NCBI GenBank assembly: GCA_964439625.1
Contig: CAYTPI010000016.1
Coordinates: 1 to 64,000, forward strand
Direction of reading: 5' to 3'
Source: CAYTPI01 sp964439625
GTDB taxonomy: Bacteria; Chloroflexota; Anaerolineae; Aggregatilineales; UBA3940
DNA length: 64,000 nucleotides
The stretch's first letter is position 1; every line of letters begins with the position of its first letter. A program made the translations under genes and the position numbers. A model generated the notes under the pieces. That model did not search any database. It was not told where the DNA came from and was given only the letters and a program-made list of their open reading frames with translations. Positions 1 to 8,278 of the stretch are shown piece after piece.

Positions 1-1046
1 CGTTCTTTAAAGCGCTGTTGTTCTTGGGGGCTGGTTCGGTTATCCACGGCATTGAGCATGGGCATCATCACGCGGCCCACGGTCACCATGATGACCACGG
101 CGATGGGCACGATGCGCACCACGAAGATGAACACTTCGACCCACAGGACATGCGAATTATGGGCGGCCTACGCAACAAAATGCCGACCACGACTGTGGTC
201 TACATTATCGGTGCCTTAGCCCTGGCAGGTATTCCGCCGCTGTCGGGATTTTGGTCGAAGGACGAAATTTTGCTGGACGCCAGCGTCGAGAATACCGCTG
301 TTTACATCATGCTGACGATTGCGGCTTTCTTCACAGCATTCTATATGGGGCGTCAAATCTTCTTGGTATTTTTCGGCAAACCGCGCCATGAAGCGGCAGA
401 GTACGCCGTTGAAAGCTCACCAGTGATGACGGTGCCGCTGTCTATCTTGGCTTTTCTTGCGTTGTTTGGTGGCATCATCAACTTGCCGTTTAAGGGCTTT
501 CATCAGTTTGGTCATTGGCTTGAAGAGAGCGTCCGTTTTGCACACATCGCTGAGTTCAACGTGACTGTTGCTGCTATTTCAACGGTGCTGGCACTCATTG
601 CGATTGGCGTTTCGTACACCATTTATGGTCGTGACCCGGTTAAAGCGGGTGAAGACGACCCGCTGGAGACGCGTGCAAGGCCATTGTTCAACTTCCTTGC
701 GAACCGTTGGTATTGGGATGAACTCTATCATGCCATTCTCATTAAGCCGTTTATCGTCTTAGGTGATGTATTCGGTAAAAGCATTGATTGGGACTTCTGG
801 CATGACTTTTTCCACGATGGCTTCCTAGGTAATACCTTTAGTGGCATCTCTAAGCTGTTGAGCAAACCAGTTGATCAAGGCTTTATTGATGGTATCGTTA
901 ACGGTATTGCCAACGTCATTGGTGGCTCATCGAGCGGGCTGCGCCGCATTCAGACGGGCTATGTGCGCAACTATGCGCTTGCCATCGGGCTGGGTGTGGT
1001 TGTCGTCGTCGCCTTCTTGACCATTCGCCTGTTGGCTGGTGCTTAA
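1..1046 (+). CDS. nuoL: NADH-quinone oxidoreductase subunit L, C-terminal part (5' end outside window)
   Basis: Membrane proton-pumping subunit of respiratory complex I. The reading frame is open from base 3, so the gene starts upstream of the window. The first visible residues read FFKALLFLGAGSVIH, the conserved NuoL segment that precedes the QDMRIMGGL motif; GIPPLSGFWSKDEIL, another NuoL signature, follows. Several hydrophobic helices and the long amphipathic C-terminal region end at a TAA. Between GSVIH and QDM there is a His/Asp/Glu-rich insertion of roughly 25 residues, much longer than in enterobacterial NuoL. nuoM and nuoN follow on the same strand in the usual order. Confidence 0.96.
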   Translation, partial: FFKALLFLGAGSVIHGIEHGHHHAAHGHHDDHGDGHDAHHEDEHFDPQDMRIMGGLRNKMPTTTVVYIIGALALAGIPPLSGFWSKDEILLDASVENTAVYIMLTIAAFFTAFYMGRQIFLVFFGKPRHEAAEYAVESSPVMTVPLSILAFLALFGGIINLPFKGFHQFGHWLEESVRFAHIAEFNVTVAAISTVLALIAIGVSYTIYGRDPVKAGEDDPLETRARPLFNFLANRWYWDELYHAILIKPFIVLGDVFGKSIDWDFWHDFFHDGFLGNTFSGISKLLSKPVDQGFIDGIVNGIANVIGGSSSGLRRIQTGYVRNYALAIGLGVVVVVAFLTIRLLAGA

Positions 1047-1057
1047 ATCAACAAACA

Positions 1058-1086
1058 ACAGCCCCGACCGAACAGGTGGGGGCTGT
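1058..1086 (+). terminator. Hairpin between nuoL and nuoM
   Basis: ACAGCCCC (1058-1065) pairs perfectly with GGGGCTGT (1079-1086) around a 13-nt loop, 12 nt after the nuoL stop codon. There is no strong T-run after it, so it is more likely an RNA-processing or stability hairpin, or a weak attenuator, than a full terminator. Confidence 0.5.
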
Positions 1087-1154
1087 CGAAATCTTTATCC
1101 TGAACTTATCATGACCGTCAAGGTCACTGTGTCACACTGTAAAAAGGGACAAAC

Positions 1155-2663
1155 ATGGGCATACCAAACAGTTTTCCTGTCTTCTTGACTAGCCTGCTAG
1201 TCCTCCCATTCCTTGGATTTGTCGTTATTATGGCGATGAAGCGCACGGCTGAAGAGGCGATCAAGTGGGTTGCAACTGTCTTTTCTATCATTATCTTTTT
1301 CGTGTCACTCGCGTTGCTAGGCCGTCCGTTCGCTCTCAATAGTGAGTTTATGTGGGGCGGCACTGTCGATTGGATACCCGTGGCGGGCATTACCTATTCA
1401 TTGGGTGTTGATGGCATCAGCGTCTGGCTCATTCTGCTGACCACACTGATCACGCCCATCGCAATCCTATCTTCATGGACGTACATCGAAGATCGCCTCA
1501 AGGAATACTATGCCTCTCTACTGCTGCTTGAGGTAGCGATGCTGGGTGTCTTCATGGCGATGGACTTGTTCTTGTTCTACATCTTCTGGGAATTCACCCT
1601 CGTGCCAATGTACTTCCTGATCGGCATTTGGGGGGGGAAGCAGCGTCTATACGCATCGATTAAATTCTTTCTCTACACGATGGCTGGCTCCATCTTGATG
1701 CTGCTCGCCATTCTGTGGTTGGGGATTGTTGGCGGTACCTTCTTCCTGCCCGATTTAGTCGGCCTAGAATTTGCTCCGGCTGTTGCGTCAGCGTTGTTCT
1801 TTGGTTTTGCGATTGCCTTCTGCATCAAAGTGCCGGTCTTTCCGCTGCACTCTTGGCTGCCTGACGCGCACGTGCAAGCGCCGACGGCTGGGTCAATCAT
1901 TCTAGCGGGCGTCTTGCTGAAGCTGGGTACCTATGGCTTGGTGCGCTTCAACCTGACGCTCTTCCCCGCGGCAGCGGCCCAGTGGGCGTGGTTGTTCGCC
2001 ACACTGGGCGTGATCGGCATCATCTATGGAGCCTGGGTCAGTTTTGCCCAAACAGACGTCAAGAAGTTGGTGGCCTACTCGTCGATTAGTCACCTTGGCT
2101 TCGTCATTTTGGGCATCTTCGCCCTCAACGAGATCGGTGTTCAAGGTGCCATCTTGCAGATGGTGAACCACGGCATCAGCACAGGGGCGCTCTTCTTGCT
2201 CGTCGGTATGCTTTATGAACGCCGCCATACCCGCGAGATGAGCGAATTCGGTGGCATCTGGAATGCAATGCCCGTCTTCAGTGCCCTGATGTTGATCGTA
2301 ACCTTTTCGTCCATGGGGTTGCCGGGCCTGAATGGTTTCGTCGGTGAGTTCACTATTCTGATGGGGTCCTTCAACTCGGAGGTGCTTGGTGCACGTCCGT
2401 GGTTGTACACGGGTTTCGCTGCCTTGGGTGTGATCATGGCGGCTATCTACCTGCTGAAAATGTTCTCGGCAGTTTTTCTCGGCCCGCTCGATAATCCGAA
2501 AAACCAAGAACTACAGGACTTGAACGCACGCGAAATCGCGACGGTGATGCCGCTAATTATCCTGATTTTTTTCATTGGTATTTACGCAACGCCATTCTTC
2601 GACGTGATGGGGCCATCGGTTCAGGCTTTGGTTGATACGGTTGCTGTTGCGTTAGTTCCTTAA
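1155..2663 (+). CDS. nuoM: NADH-quinone oxidoreductase subunit M
   Basis: Antiporter-like membrane subunit of complex I, 502 residues, the usual length for NuoM. Visible signatures are the helix with a buried glutamate (FWEFTLVPMYFLIG), the HSWLPDAHVQAPTAGS segment with its His and Asp, and KKLVAYSSISHLGFV with the pumping-path lysine. There are about fourteen hydrophobic helices. It starts at an ATG after AAAAAGGGACAAAC, which carries a weak Shine-Dalgarno. It sits 108 bp downstream of nuoL, an unusually wide gap for a nuo operon. Confidence 0.97.
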   Translation: MGIPNSFPVFLTSLLVLPFLGFVVIMAMKRTAEEAIKWVATVFSIIIFFVSLALLGRPFALNSEFMWGGTVDWIPVAGITYSLGVDGISVWLILLTTLITPIAILSSWTYIEDRLKEYYASLLLLEVAMLGVFMAMDLFLFYIFWEFTLVPMYFLIGIWGGKQRLYASIKFFLYTMAGSILMLLAILWLGIVGGTFFLPDLVGLEFAPAVASALFFGFAIAFCIKVPVFPLHSWLPDAHVQAPTAGSIILAGVLLKLGTYGLVRFNLTLFPAAAAQWAWLFATLGVIGIIYGAWVSFAQTDVKKLVAYSSISHLGFVILGIFALNEIGVQGAILQMVNHGISTGALFLLVGMLYERRHTREMSEFGGIWNAMPVFSALMLIVTFSSMGLPGLNGFVGEFTILMGSFNSEVLGARPWLYTGFAALGVIMAAIYLLKMFSAVFLGPLDNPKNQELQDLNAREIATVMPLIILIFFIGIYATPFFDVMGPSVQALVDTVAVALVP

Positions 2664-2664
2664 T

Positions 2665-2730
2665 GACCCCCTCCACCTGTAGGCCCCTCCCTCATTGATG
2701 GGAGGGGCCTACGGTGGGGGTCGTTTTTTG
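2665..2730 (+). terminator. Strong intrinsic-terminator-like hairpin between nuoM and nuoN
   Basis: A stem of more than 20 bp begins two bases after the nuoM stop. The left arm runs from GACCCCC through GGCCCCTCCC, the loop is TCATTGAT, and the right arm runs from GGGAGGGGCC to GGGGGTC (ending 2722). A run of six T (2724-2729) follows directly. This is the textbook form of a Rho-independent terminator, yet nuoN follows on the same strand 42 bases later. It may act as a partial attenuator setting NuoN stoichiometry, or nuoN may have its own promoter. Confidence 0.8.
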
Positions 2731-2771
2731 ACATTATTCCCTGTTGTTTCTAGTAAACCAGGACAAACTAC

Positions 2772-4280
2772 ATGGTCGAAATACCGACACCACAAGAAAT
2801 TAACCTACTGGCGATGCTGCCCATCATCTTCCTGATGGGGTGGGCAAGTGTGATGCTGGTTGTTGACTTATTTATTCCTGATGATCGCAAGAGCATCACC
2901 GCGGGGTTGGCTGTTAGCGGCTTAGTTGGGACTGCTGTGCTCGTGTGGCTGCAAGCACGAGGTCTGTTCAACCTAACATCGGATGAGTCATTTGGTGGCC
3001 TTGTCATCAATGATGGCTACGCTCTCTTCCTGACGGGCGTCTTAATCGTCTCTGGCATTATTAGCGTATTGATGGCGGTTAACTACCTACCACGGCGTGG
3101 CATCGAACGCGGCGAATACTACACGCTGCTGTTGTTCAGTACCGGCGGCATGATCTTCATGGCGATGGCAAACGACCTGATTGTGGTCTTCATCGCGCTG
3201 GAGTTGCTGAGTATTCCGCTCTATATTCTCTCCGGCTTTAACCGCGAAGACAGTGGCTCAGAAGAGTCTGCGATGAAGTACTTCTTGCTGGGGGCCTTCT
3301 CCAGCGGCTTCCTCGTGTACGGCGTGGCACTCGTCTACGGTGGTACTGGCACCACCGAACTGGCTGGCGTGGTGGCTGCGCTTCAAGGAGCAGCTATCAA
3401 CCCATCGATTGCCGTCATTGGTATGGGCTTGCTTCTCGTAGGCCTCGGTTTTAAGGTGGCGGCTGTCCCATTCCATATGTGGACGCCTGACGTGTATCAG
3501 GGTGCGCCTACCCCGGTGACTGCTTTCATGTCTATCGGTGCGAAAGTCGGTGGATTTGCCGCCTTGCTGCGCGTGTTGGTCGCCGCTTTCCCCGACATTT
3601 CCACTGAATGGGGCTTGCTCGTTTCAGTGATTGCAGTTTTGACGATGATCATCGGTAATGTGATTGCTATCTCGCAGGATGATGTCAAGCGGATGTTGGC
3701 ATACTCCAGTATCGCTCATGGCGGTTACATCTTGGTGGCTGTCGCTGCGGCACAAAACCCTGAAGTCGCCCCATTTGCTATCAGCGCTGCTATCTTCTAC
3801 TTGTTGACCTACACCTTTACCAACCTCGGTGCTTTCGCGGTGGTAATCGCGTTAGAGAACGATGACGGTACAGGCACACACATTGATGATTACGTCGGTC
3901 TTGCTCGGACGCGGTTGCCACTGGCGGTTACGATGTCTTTGTTTATGCTGTCGCTGACGGGTTTGCCAGTCAGCGCAGGGTTCGTCGGCAAGTTTTTTGT
4001 CTTCGATGCCGCCTTACGTGCAGCGCAGGGTGATGTCATCTTGTTCATTGTGACCATCGTCGGTATTTTGACGACAGTCATCAGTGCTTTCTACTACTTG
4101 CGCGTTGTGGTTGCGATGGTACTTCAGGATGACGAAGGCAAGGAGCCGCCAACGGTGCAGCTTAAGCCAGCACTGGCAAGTGCCCTGGTTATCTCAGCGA
4201 TTGGTACACTTGTGATTGGCGTCGTGCCATCCCAACTGTTTGAACTAGCCCGTGCCGCGCTGATTACGATCACTGGCTAA
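2772..4280 (+). CDS. nuoN: NADH-quinone oxidoreductase subunit N
   Basis: Third antiporter-like subunit of complex I, 502 residues. Recognised by ELLSIPLYILSGFNR, the PFHMWTPDVYQGAPTPVTAF segment that is diagnostic of NuoN, and KRMLAYSSIAHGGYIL. It is hydrophobic throughout with about fourteen predicted helices. It starts at an ATG about 40 bp after the nuoM-nuoN terminator-like hairpin, so expression may depend on readthrough. It is the last gene of the nuo cluster here; the next gene lies on the opposite strand. Confidence 0.97.
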   Translation: MVEIPTPQEINLLAMLPIIFLMGWASVMLVVDLFIPDDRKSITAGLAVSGLVGTAVLVWLQARGLFNLTSDESFGGLVINDGYALFLTGVLIVSGIISVLMAVNYLPRRGIERGEYYTLLLFSTGGMIFMAMANDLIVVFIALELLSIPLYILSGFNREDSGSEESAMKYFLLGAFSSGFLVYGVALVYGGTGTTELAGVVAALQGAAINPSIAVIGMGLLLVGLGFKVAAVPFHMWTPDVYQGAPTPVTAFMSIGAKVGGFAALLRVLVAAFPDISTEWGLLVSVIAVLTMIIGNVIAISQDDVKRMLAYSSIAHGGYILVAVAAAQNPEVAPFAISAAIFYLLTYTFTNLGAFAVVIALENDDGTGTHIDDYVGLARTRLPLAVTMSLFMLSLTGLPVSAGFVGKFFVFDAALRAAQGDVILFIVTIVGILTTVISAFYYLRVVVAMVLQDDEGKEPPTVQLKPALASALVISAIGTLVIGVVPSQLFELARAALITITG

Positions 4281-4303
4281 GCAATGGTACTTCAAGACAC
4301 AAC

Positions 4304-4330
4304 AAAGGGTCAGCCGGATGCTGGCCCTTT
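4304..4330 (+). terminator. Terminator after nuoN
   Basis: AAAGGGTCAGC (4304-4314) pairs with GCTGGCCCTTT (4320-4330), with one G-U pair and a 5-nt loop. It lies between the convergent ends of nuoN and the DinB-like gene and can serve both strands, because the A and T tracts are part of the stem. Confidence 0.75.
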
Positions 4331-4360
4331 ATGGTTTATTGCGTTTCAAAGGTGCCACAC

Positions 4361-4840
4361 TTATTGCTGGGTTGAAGTCCACTTCTCGTGAATTCGCTGC
4401 ATCTGCTCGATGTGTTCGGTCACATGTTCTATGTAGTCATTAAGCCAACTGTTTATGGTTTCTACACTCTGCCCTGCATAGCCTACGGAACTTGTCTCCC
4501 ACGCTGACTCAGGCAGATTCGTTAGCAGTCTATGATTGAGCATCCGCAGCATTTGAAATAGTTCCAACGCGTCATCGGTCGCTTGGTTATGATAGCCTAA
4601 CCCTTCTGCCCATGCCTGCGCATCATAGCCTGTGACTTTGCTGCCGGGTTCTCCAATTGCTTTACGAAGATACATAGAACCATAGACTTCAGAGTCAGCT
4701 AGGTGAATAATAATCTCATGGATAGTCCAGTCGTCGGGGTCTGGGCGCTCTTGCCATCTGGTTTCGGGTATATTTTCAAGCGCTTCAACAAATAGTTGAT
4801 ACCCTTGACGGTAGGCTTCAATTTTTTCCATACGATTCAT
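4361..4840 (-). CDS. DinB-like (DfsB/YfiT-type) four-helix protein
   Basis: 159 residues with the DinB-superfamily layout: a helical bundle with histidines at HEIIIHLADSE (about residues 40-50) and HVTEHIEQM near the C-terminus, which usually form a divalent-metal site. Many members are thiol-dependent transferases or have no known activity, so no substrate is assigned. The ATG follows GGAGATCAAG, a good ribosome-binding site. It begins 14 bp after the stop of the kinase-TIR gene and is almost certainly cotranscribed with it. Confidence 0.75.
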   Translation of the reverse strand: MNRMEKIEAYRQGYQLFVEALENIPETRWQERPDPDDWTIHEIIIHLADSEVYGSMYLRKAIGEPGSKVTGYDAQAWAEGLGYHNQATDDALELFQMLRMLNHRLLTNLPESAWETSSVGYAGQSVETINSWLNDYIEHVTEHIEQMQRIHEKWTSTQQ

Positions 4841-4854
4841 CTTGATCTCCAGTT

Positions 4855-6117
4855 TTATTGAATACGCGGAAATGCTTTGGTGATGCTAGCAACCAACTTT
4901 TCGATCCCTGTCTGGTAGTCTTTGGGGTCGCGCACATCAATCCATTGATGGTTGACCAAGGGCAATGGGACAGCGTCTCGTTCTTCACCTAAGGCTAGCA
5001 ATGGGAAGATGCGCGTATCAGTAACTTGGGCATAACCAATCTCACGTTTGACCCACTTTGACTTCTTCGCATCTGGGGTCATAATCACCACGAGGCAGAG
5101 TGCTTCGTCAAGGGCCTTCTCGATAGCATCCTGCCATGCGGGAGTACCCGCTTGCAGATTCTCATCCGTCCAAATCTCGATCCCAGTCGCGATCAGGTCA
5201 CGCTTGACTTTCCACAACAACGATATGTTCTCGCGACTGTAGCTTAGAAAGACGTGCGTGCCAACAGGCTTAAGCTCGGCTTCTTTCGTCAAGGCCTTTT
5301 TGAGGGCCTGTGCAAGTTCTGATGCGCTCTGGTAGCGCGCTGAGGGGTTCTTTGCTACGGCCTTGTCAATCACGTCTTGCAGACCGTTTGGCAAGTCGGG
5401 TCGTACGCGTCTGAGTTTGGGAACTGGCATCTGTACATGTTCGAGCAGTATGCCAACCGCCGTATCGCCCCGGAAGGGATGTTGATTAGTAAGCATCTCG
5501 TAAAGAGTAATACCGAGCGAATAGATATCGATTAAGTGAGTCAGGTCACCGGTGTGCTTGGAAACCTCTGGTGCAACATATTGCGGTGCGCCAAGTAGGG
5601 CACTGTCATCGGCGGTGACGGTTGCTTGCATCAGCTTCAGGACACCCAAGTCGGACACATAGACGTTGTTATATTGGTCAAATAGGACGTTATCTGGGCG
5701 AATGTCACGGTGAATCATGCCTTTGGCATGCGCGGCAGTCAGAGCATTAGCAACACGCTCAATGACGCGCAGCACTTCATCAAACGGCAGATAAGCATCC
5801 TTCATCCGGTCTTTGAGCGAACCGCCGCTCATCAGGCGCATCACAATATAGGGCTGCCCATCCTGCTCACCGAAGTCGTAAACGGGCACAATGGCGGCAT
5901 GTTCGAGGGCCGCAATTGATCGGGCTTCCAGCATGAAGCGCTCGCGGTAGGTGGAGTCATTGACCATATGGCGCGGCAGCACCTTAATTGCCACTTTGCG
6001 CTGAAACATCGGGTCTTTAGCCTTATAGACCATGGACATGCTGCCTTGGCCCAGCTTTGCTATCACTTGATAGCGCCCAATGGTGATTGGTAATGTATCT
6101 GTGATATCGTCTGCCAT
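4855..6117 (-). CDS. Serine/threonine protein kinase fused to a C-terminal TIR domain
   Basis: 420 residues, cytoplasmic, with no transmembrane segment. The kinase domain (about 13-280) has a glycine loop (LGQGSMSMVYKA), the VAIKVL lysine and the HRDIRPDN catalytic loop. The metal-binding DFG motif reads DLG, keeping its aspartate, so activity is plausible. A TIR domain follows (about 288-420), starting THVFLSYSREN. It contains WTDENLQAGTPAW and KSKWVKREIGYA, whose glutamate is at the position used by NAD-cleaving TIR enzymes. The gene lies between a kinase-FGE fusion (138 bp upstream) and a DinB-like gene (14 bp downstream). Whether the TIR domain is an enzyme or a scaffold is unknown. Confidence 0.9.
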   Translation of the reverse strand: MADDITDTLPITIGRYQVIAKLGQGSMSMVYKAKDPMFQRKVAIKVLPRHMVNDSTYRERFMLEARSIAALEHAAIVPVYDFGEQDGQPYIVMRLMSGGSLKDRMKDAYLPFDEVLRVIERVANALTAAHAKGMIHRDIRPDNVLFDQYNNVYVSDLGVLKLMQATVTADDSALLGAPQYVAPEVSKHTGDLTHLIDIYSLGITLYEMLTNQHPFRGDTAVGILLEHVQMPVPKLRRVRPDLPNGLQDVIDKAVAKNPSARYQSASELAQALKKALTKEAELKPVGTHVFLSYSRENISLLWKVKRDLIATGIEIWTDENLQAGTPAWQDAIEKALDEALCLVVIMTPDAKKSKWVKREIGYAQVTDTRIFPLLALGEERDAVPLPLVNHQWIDVRDPKDYQTGIEKLVASITKAFPRIQ

Positions 6118-6255
6118 GGCTCAGCCTCTACTATCCTTGAACTCGTACACTATTAATTGTGGCACAGTTTAAGAAGCGCTTTCCAGCTTGCGCTCGGCTT
6201 TAGTACCAACGACTGCTGTGAGTCATTAGAACCCTGCATTCTCAATGAGGCCGCT

Positions 6256-8169
6256 TTACTGAAGATCACTGGGATCAAAGTCTGCCGCGCAGCGAAAACC
6301 AATGCCAGTAAAGGCTGACTCTGGCGGAATACCGTTGCGCCATGATGTCCGCATAATCGCTTCAGCACTGCTATACGACCCGCCACGGTAGGCTCGATCC
6401 GCTTCTGGCGCTTCAAAGTAGCTCAACTCGCGCTTTTCTACAGTGTAAGGGTAGCCGAGGTAGACCGAAAACGTCCACTCTGAGACATTACCAGACATAT
6501 CCAGTGCGCCAACCCAAGAAGCGCCCTGCGGGAAGCTGCCGACTGGAGCTCGCTCTGCGAAGCCATCGTTGTAGTCATCATTGCGGAAGGTATCGTTGGT
6601 GCAGTTCTCATCACATGAGTTCTGCGCGGTGCCGTCGGATACGTTGCCATAGGGGTAGAGGTTATTATTCGGCCCGCTGGCGGCAAATTCCCACTCGGCT
6701 TCGGTTGGTAAGCGCCCATTGGGGCGGTTCAACTGACAGTATTTTAGGGCATCAAACCAAGTGATAGACTGCACGGGTAGTTCGTCAGTGGCTGAGTTCC
6801 CTGTTGGAGTATACATGCCGTTACTCACTTCAGTGCGGTCTAACCAGAACGCTTCTTCGATGCAGAACTGATGCTCGGGCTTTTCGTCATCGAATGCATC
6901 GAGGTAGCCCATCCTAAAGCATCCGGTCGGTACCAGTACCATTTCAACACCCCGCATGGTCTGGGTGTAGGGTGTCCAGTCGCTTTGCTCGCTAACACCA
7001 TTCATAGCCAGAAAGCTCAAACTCTGAGTTGCTTCCATTGTCGGTGCGATGGTAGCAGTTGCGCCAGCAGTCGTGGCGACGACATCTTGAGGTGCGGTTG
7101 GTGCGACCCCAGTCAGTTGTGGCGTCGGTTCCCGTGTGAAGAACAGCGCGGCAAGCATGGCAATGACCCCAGCCCACACCACAAACAGCAAAACACCGCC
7201 GCCTCCGATCAAGAAGATGGGGCGCGGCGGTCGAGGCTTCGGCGGCCCGTCAGCCGGAGGGATTGGGACGCTCTCGTCGGTGAGGATGGTACTCGGCGAC
7301 ACCACTTCTTGTATAACCGTCTGTGTATTCTTTTCAATTACGTTGACTGTTGTCGCACCCGTCTCGTAAACGCTTCGTAAATCTGCCGAAAGTTGTGTGG
7401 CAGTTTGGTAGCGTTCAGTTGGTGTCTTTGCCATCCCACGTCGAATGACCTCCGCTGTAGCTTTTGGCAGGTCAGGCTGAGCGACACGGATATCTGGGAT
7501 AGATTTATTAATATGCGCCATGAAAATGCCCGCAGGCGTCGTCGCACGGAACGGAAGCTCACCCGCTAGCATCTCATAGAGCGTGATGGTGAGTGCGTAG
7601 ATATCGACGCGATGGTCAAACTGCTCATCCTCCATCATTTCGGGGGCCATGTAGCCTGGTGTGCCGATCACACCAAGCGTCAGGTTGCTGGTGGCTTCCC
7701 TCAGCTTAACGATCCCAAAATCGGAGAGGAACGCATTGTTGTAATGGTCAAAGAGGATATTGCCGGGCTTTAAGTCCCGGTGGATGATGCCCCGATCATG
7801 AGCCGCTTGTAGCCCAGCGGCTACTCGTTCAACAATTTTGACGGCATCTGCCAGCTTGATTTGACCTTGCTCGATACGGTCAGCCAACGACCCGCCTGAC
7901 ATCAGCCGCATGACGAGGTAAGGGCGTCCGTCAGCCTCGCCGACATCATAAACAGGAACAATGGCACTATGTTCTAGTGAAGCAACCGTGCGCCCCTCCC
8001 GTTCAAAACGTGTGCGGAAATCCCGATTGTGCATCATTTCTAGTGGCAGAATTTTGATGGCGACCTCCCGGTCAAACTTAGGGTCGTGCCCTTTGTAGAC
8101 CGTCGCCATACCCCCGCGCCCCAGTTCCTCAATGATTGTGTACGGTCCGATCATCATGTCAGATGCCAT
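6256..8169 (-). CDS. Membrane Ser/Thr protein kinase with extracytoplasmic FGE-sulfatase-modifying-like domain
   Basis: 637 residues. The N-terminal kinase domain (about 8-275) has all the usual motifs: LGRGGMATVYKG, VAIKIL, HRDLKPGN, SDFG, and GTPGYMAPE. A Pro-rich linker leads to one transmembrane segment (about 320-345). Outside the membrane, a Thr/Ala-rich spacer precedes a formylglycine-generating-enzyme-like domain (about 395-637) with GRLPTEAEWEFAA, DMSGNVSEW and GFRC motifs. In such fusions the FGE fold usually acts as a ligand-binding or structural module rather than a sulfatase activator; this is family knowledge, not shown here. It lies upstream of the kinase-TIR gene on the same strand. 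Confidence 0.92.
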   Translation of the reverse strand: MASDMMIGPYTIIEELGRGGMATVYKGHDPKFDREVAIKILPLEMMHNRDFRTRFEREGRTVASLEHSAIVPVYDVGEADGRPYLVMRLMSGGSLADRIEQGQIKLADAVKIVERVAAGLQAAHDRGIIHRDLKPGNILFDHYNNAFLSDFGIVKLREATSNLTLGVIGTPGYMAPEMMEDEQFDHRVDIYALTITLYEMLAGELPFRATTPAGIFMAHINKSIPDIRVAQPDLPKATAEVIRRGMAKTPTERYQTATQLSADLRSVYETGATTVNVIEKNTQTVIQEVVSPSTILTDESVPIPPADGPPKPRPPRPIFLIGGGGVLLFVVWAGVIAMLAALFFTREPTPQLTGVAPTAPQDVVATTAGATATIAPTMEATQSLSFLAMNGVSEQSDWTPYTQTMRGVEMVLVPTGCFRMGYLDAFDDEKPEHQFCIEEAFWLDRTEVSNGMYTPTGNSATDELPVQSITWFDALKYCQLNRPNGRLPTEAEWEFAASGPNNNLYPYGNVSDGTAQNSCDENCTNDTFRNDDYNDGFAERAPVGSFPQGASWVGALDMSGNVSEWTFSVYLGYPYTVEKRELSYFEAPEADRAYRGGSYSSAEAIMRTSWRNGIPPESAFTGIGFRCAADFDPSDLQ

Positions 8170-8278
8170 CGATACTATGCTCCAGTATATGACTACTTAG
8201 GATTGGTTCAATTATAGTCGGCAAGCGGTTAGTCGGCATTCCTCGTCCGTCGGTGGCATTTTTAGTAAACCAGCTTAG

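Noticed and set aside
1902..2507. 201-codon frame antisense to nuoM
   Set aside because: It follows the codon pattern of nuoM in reverse and resembles no protein family; nuoM itself is certain.
6871..7380. 169-codon plus-strand frame inside the kinase-FGE gene
   Set aside because: Cys/His/Arg-rich composition typical of a shadow frame, antisense to a clear gene.
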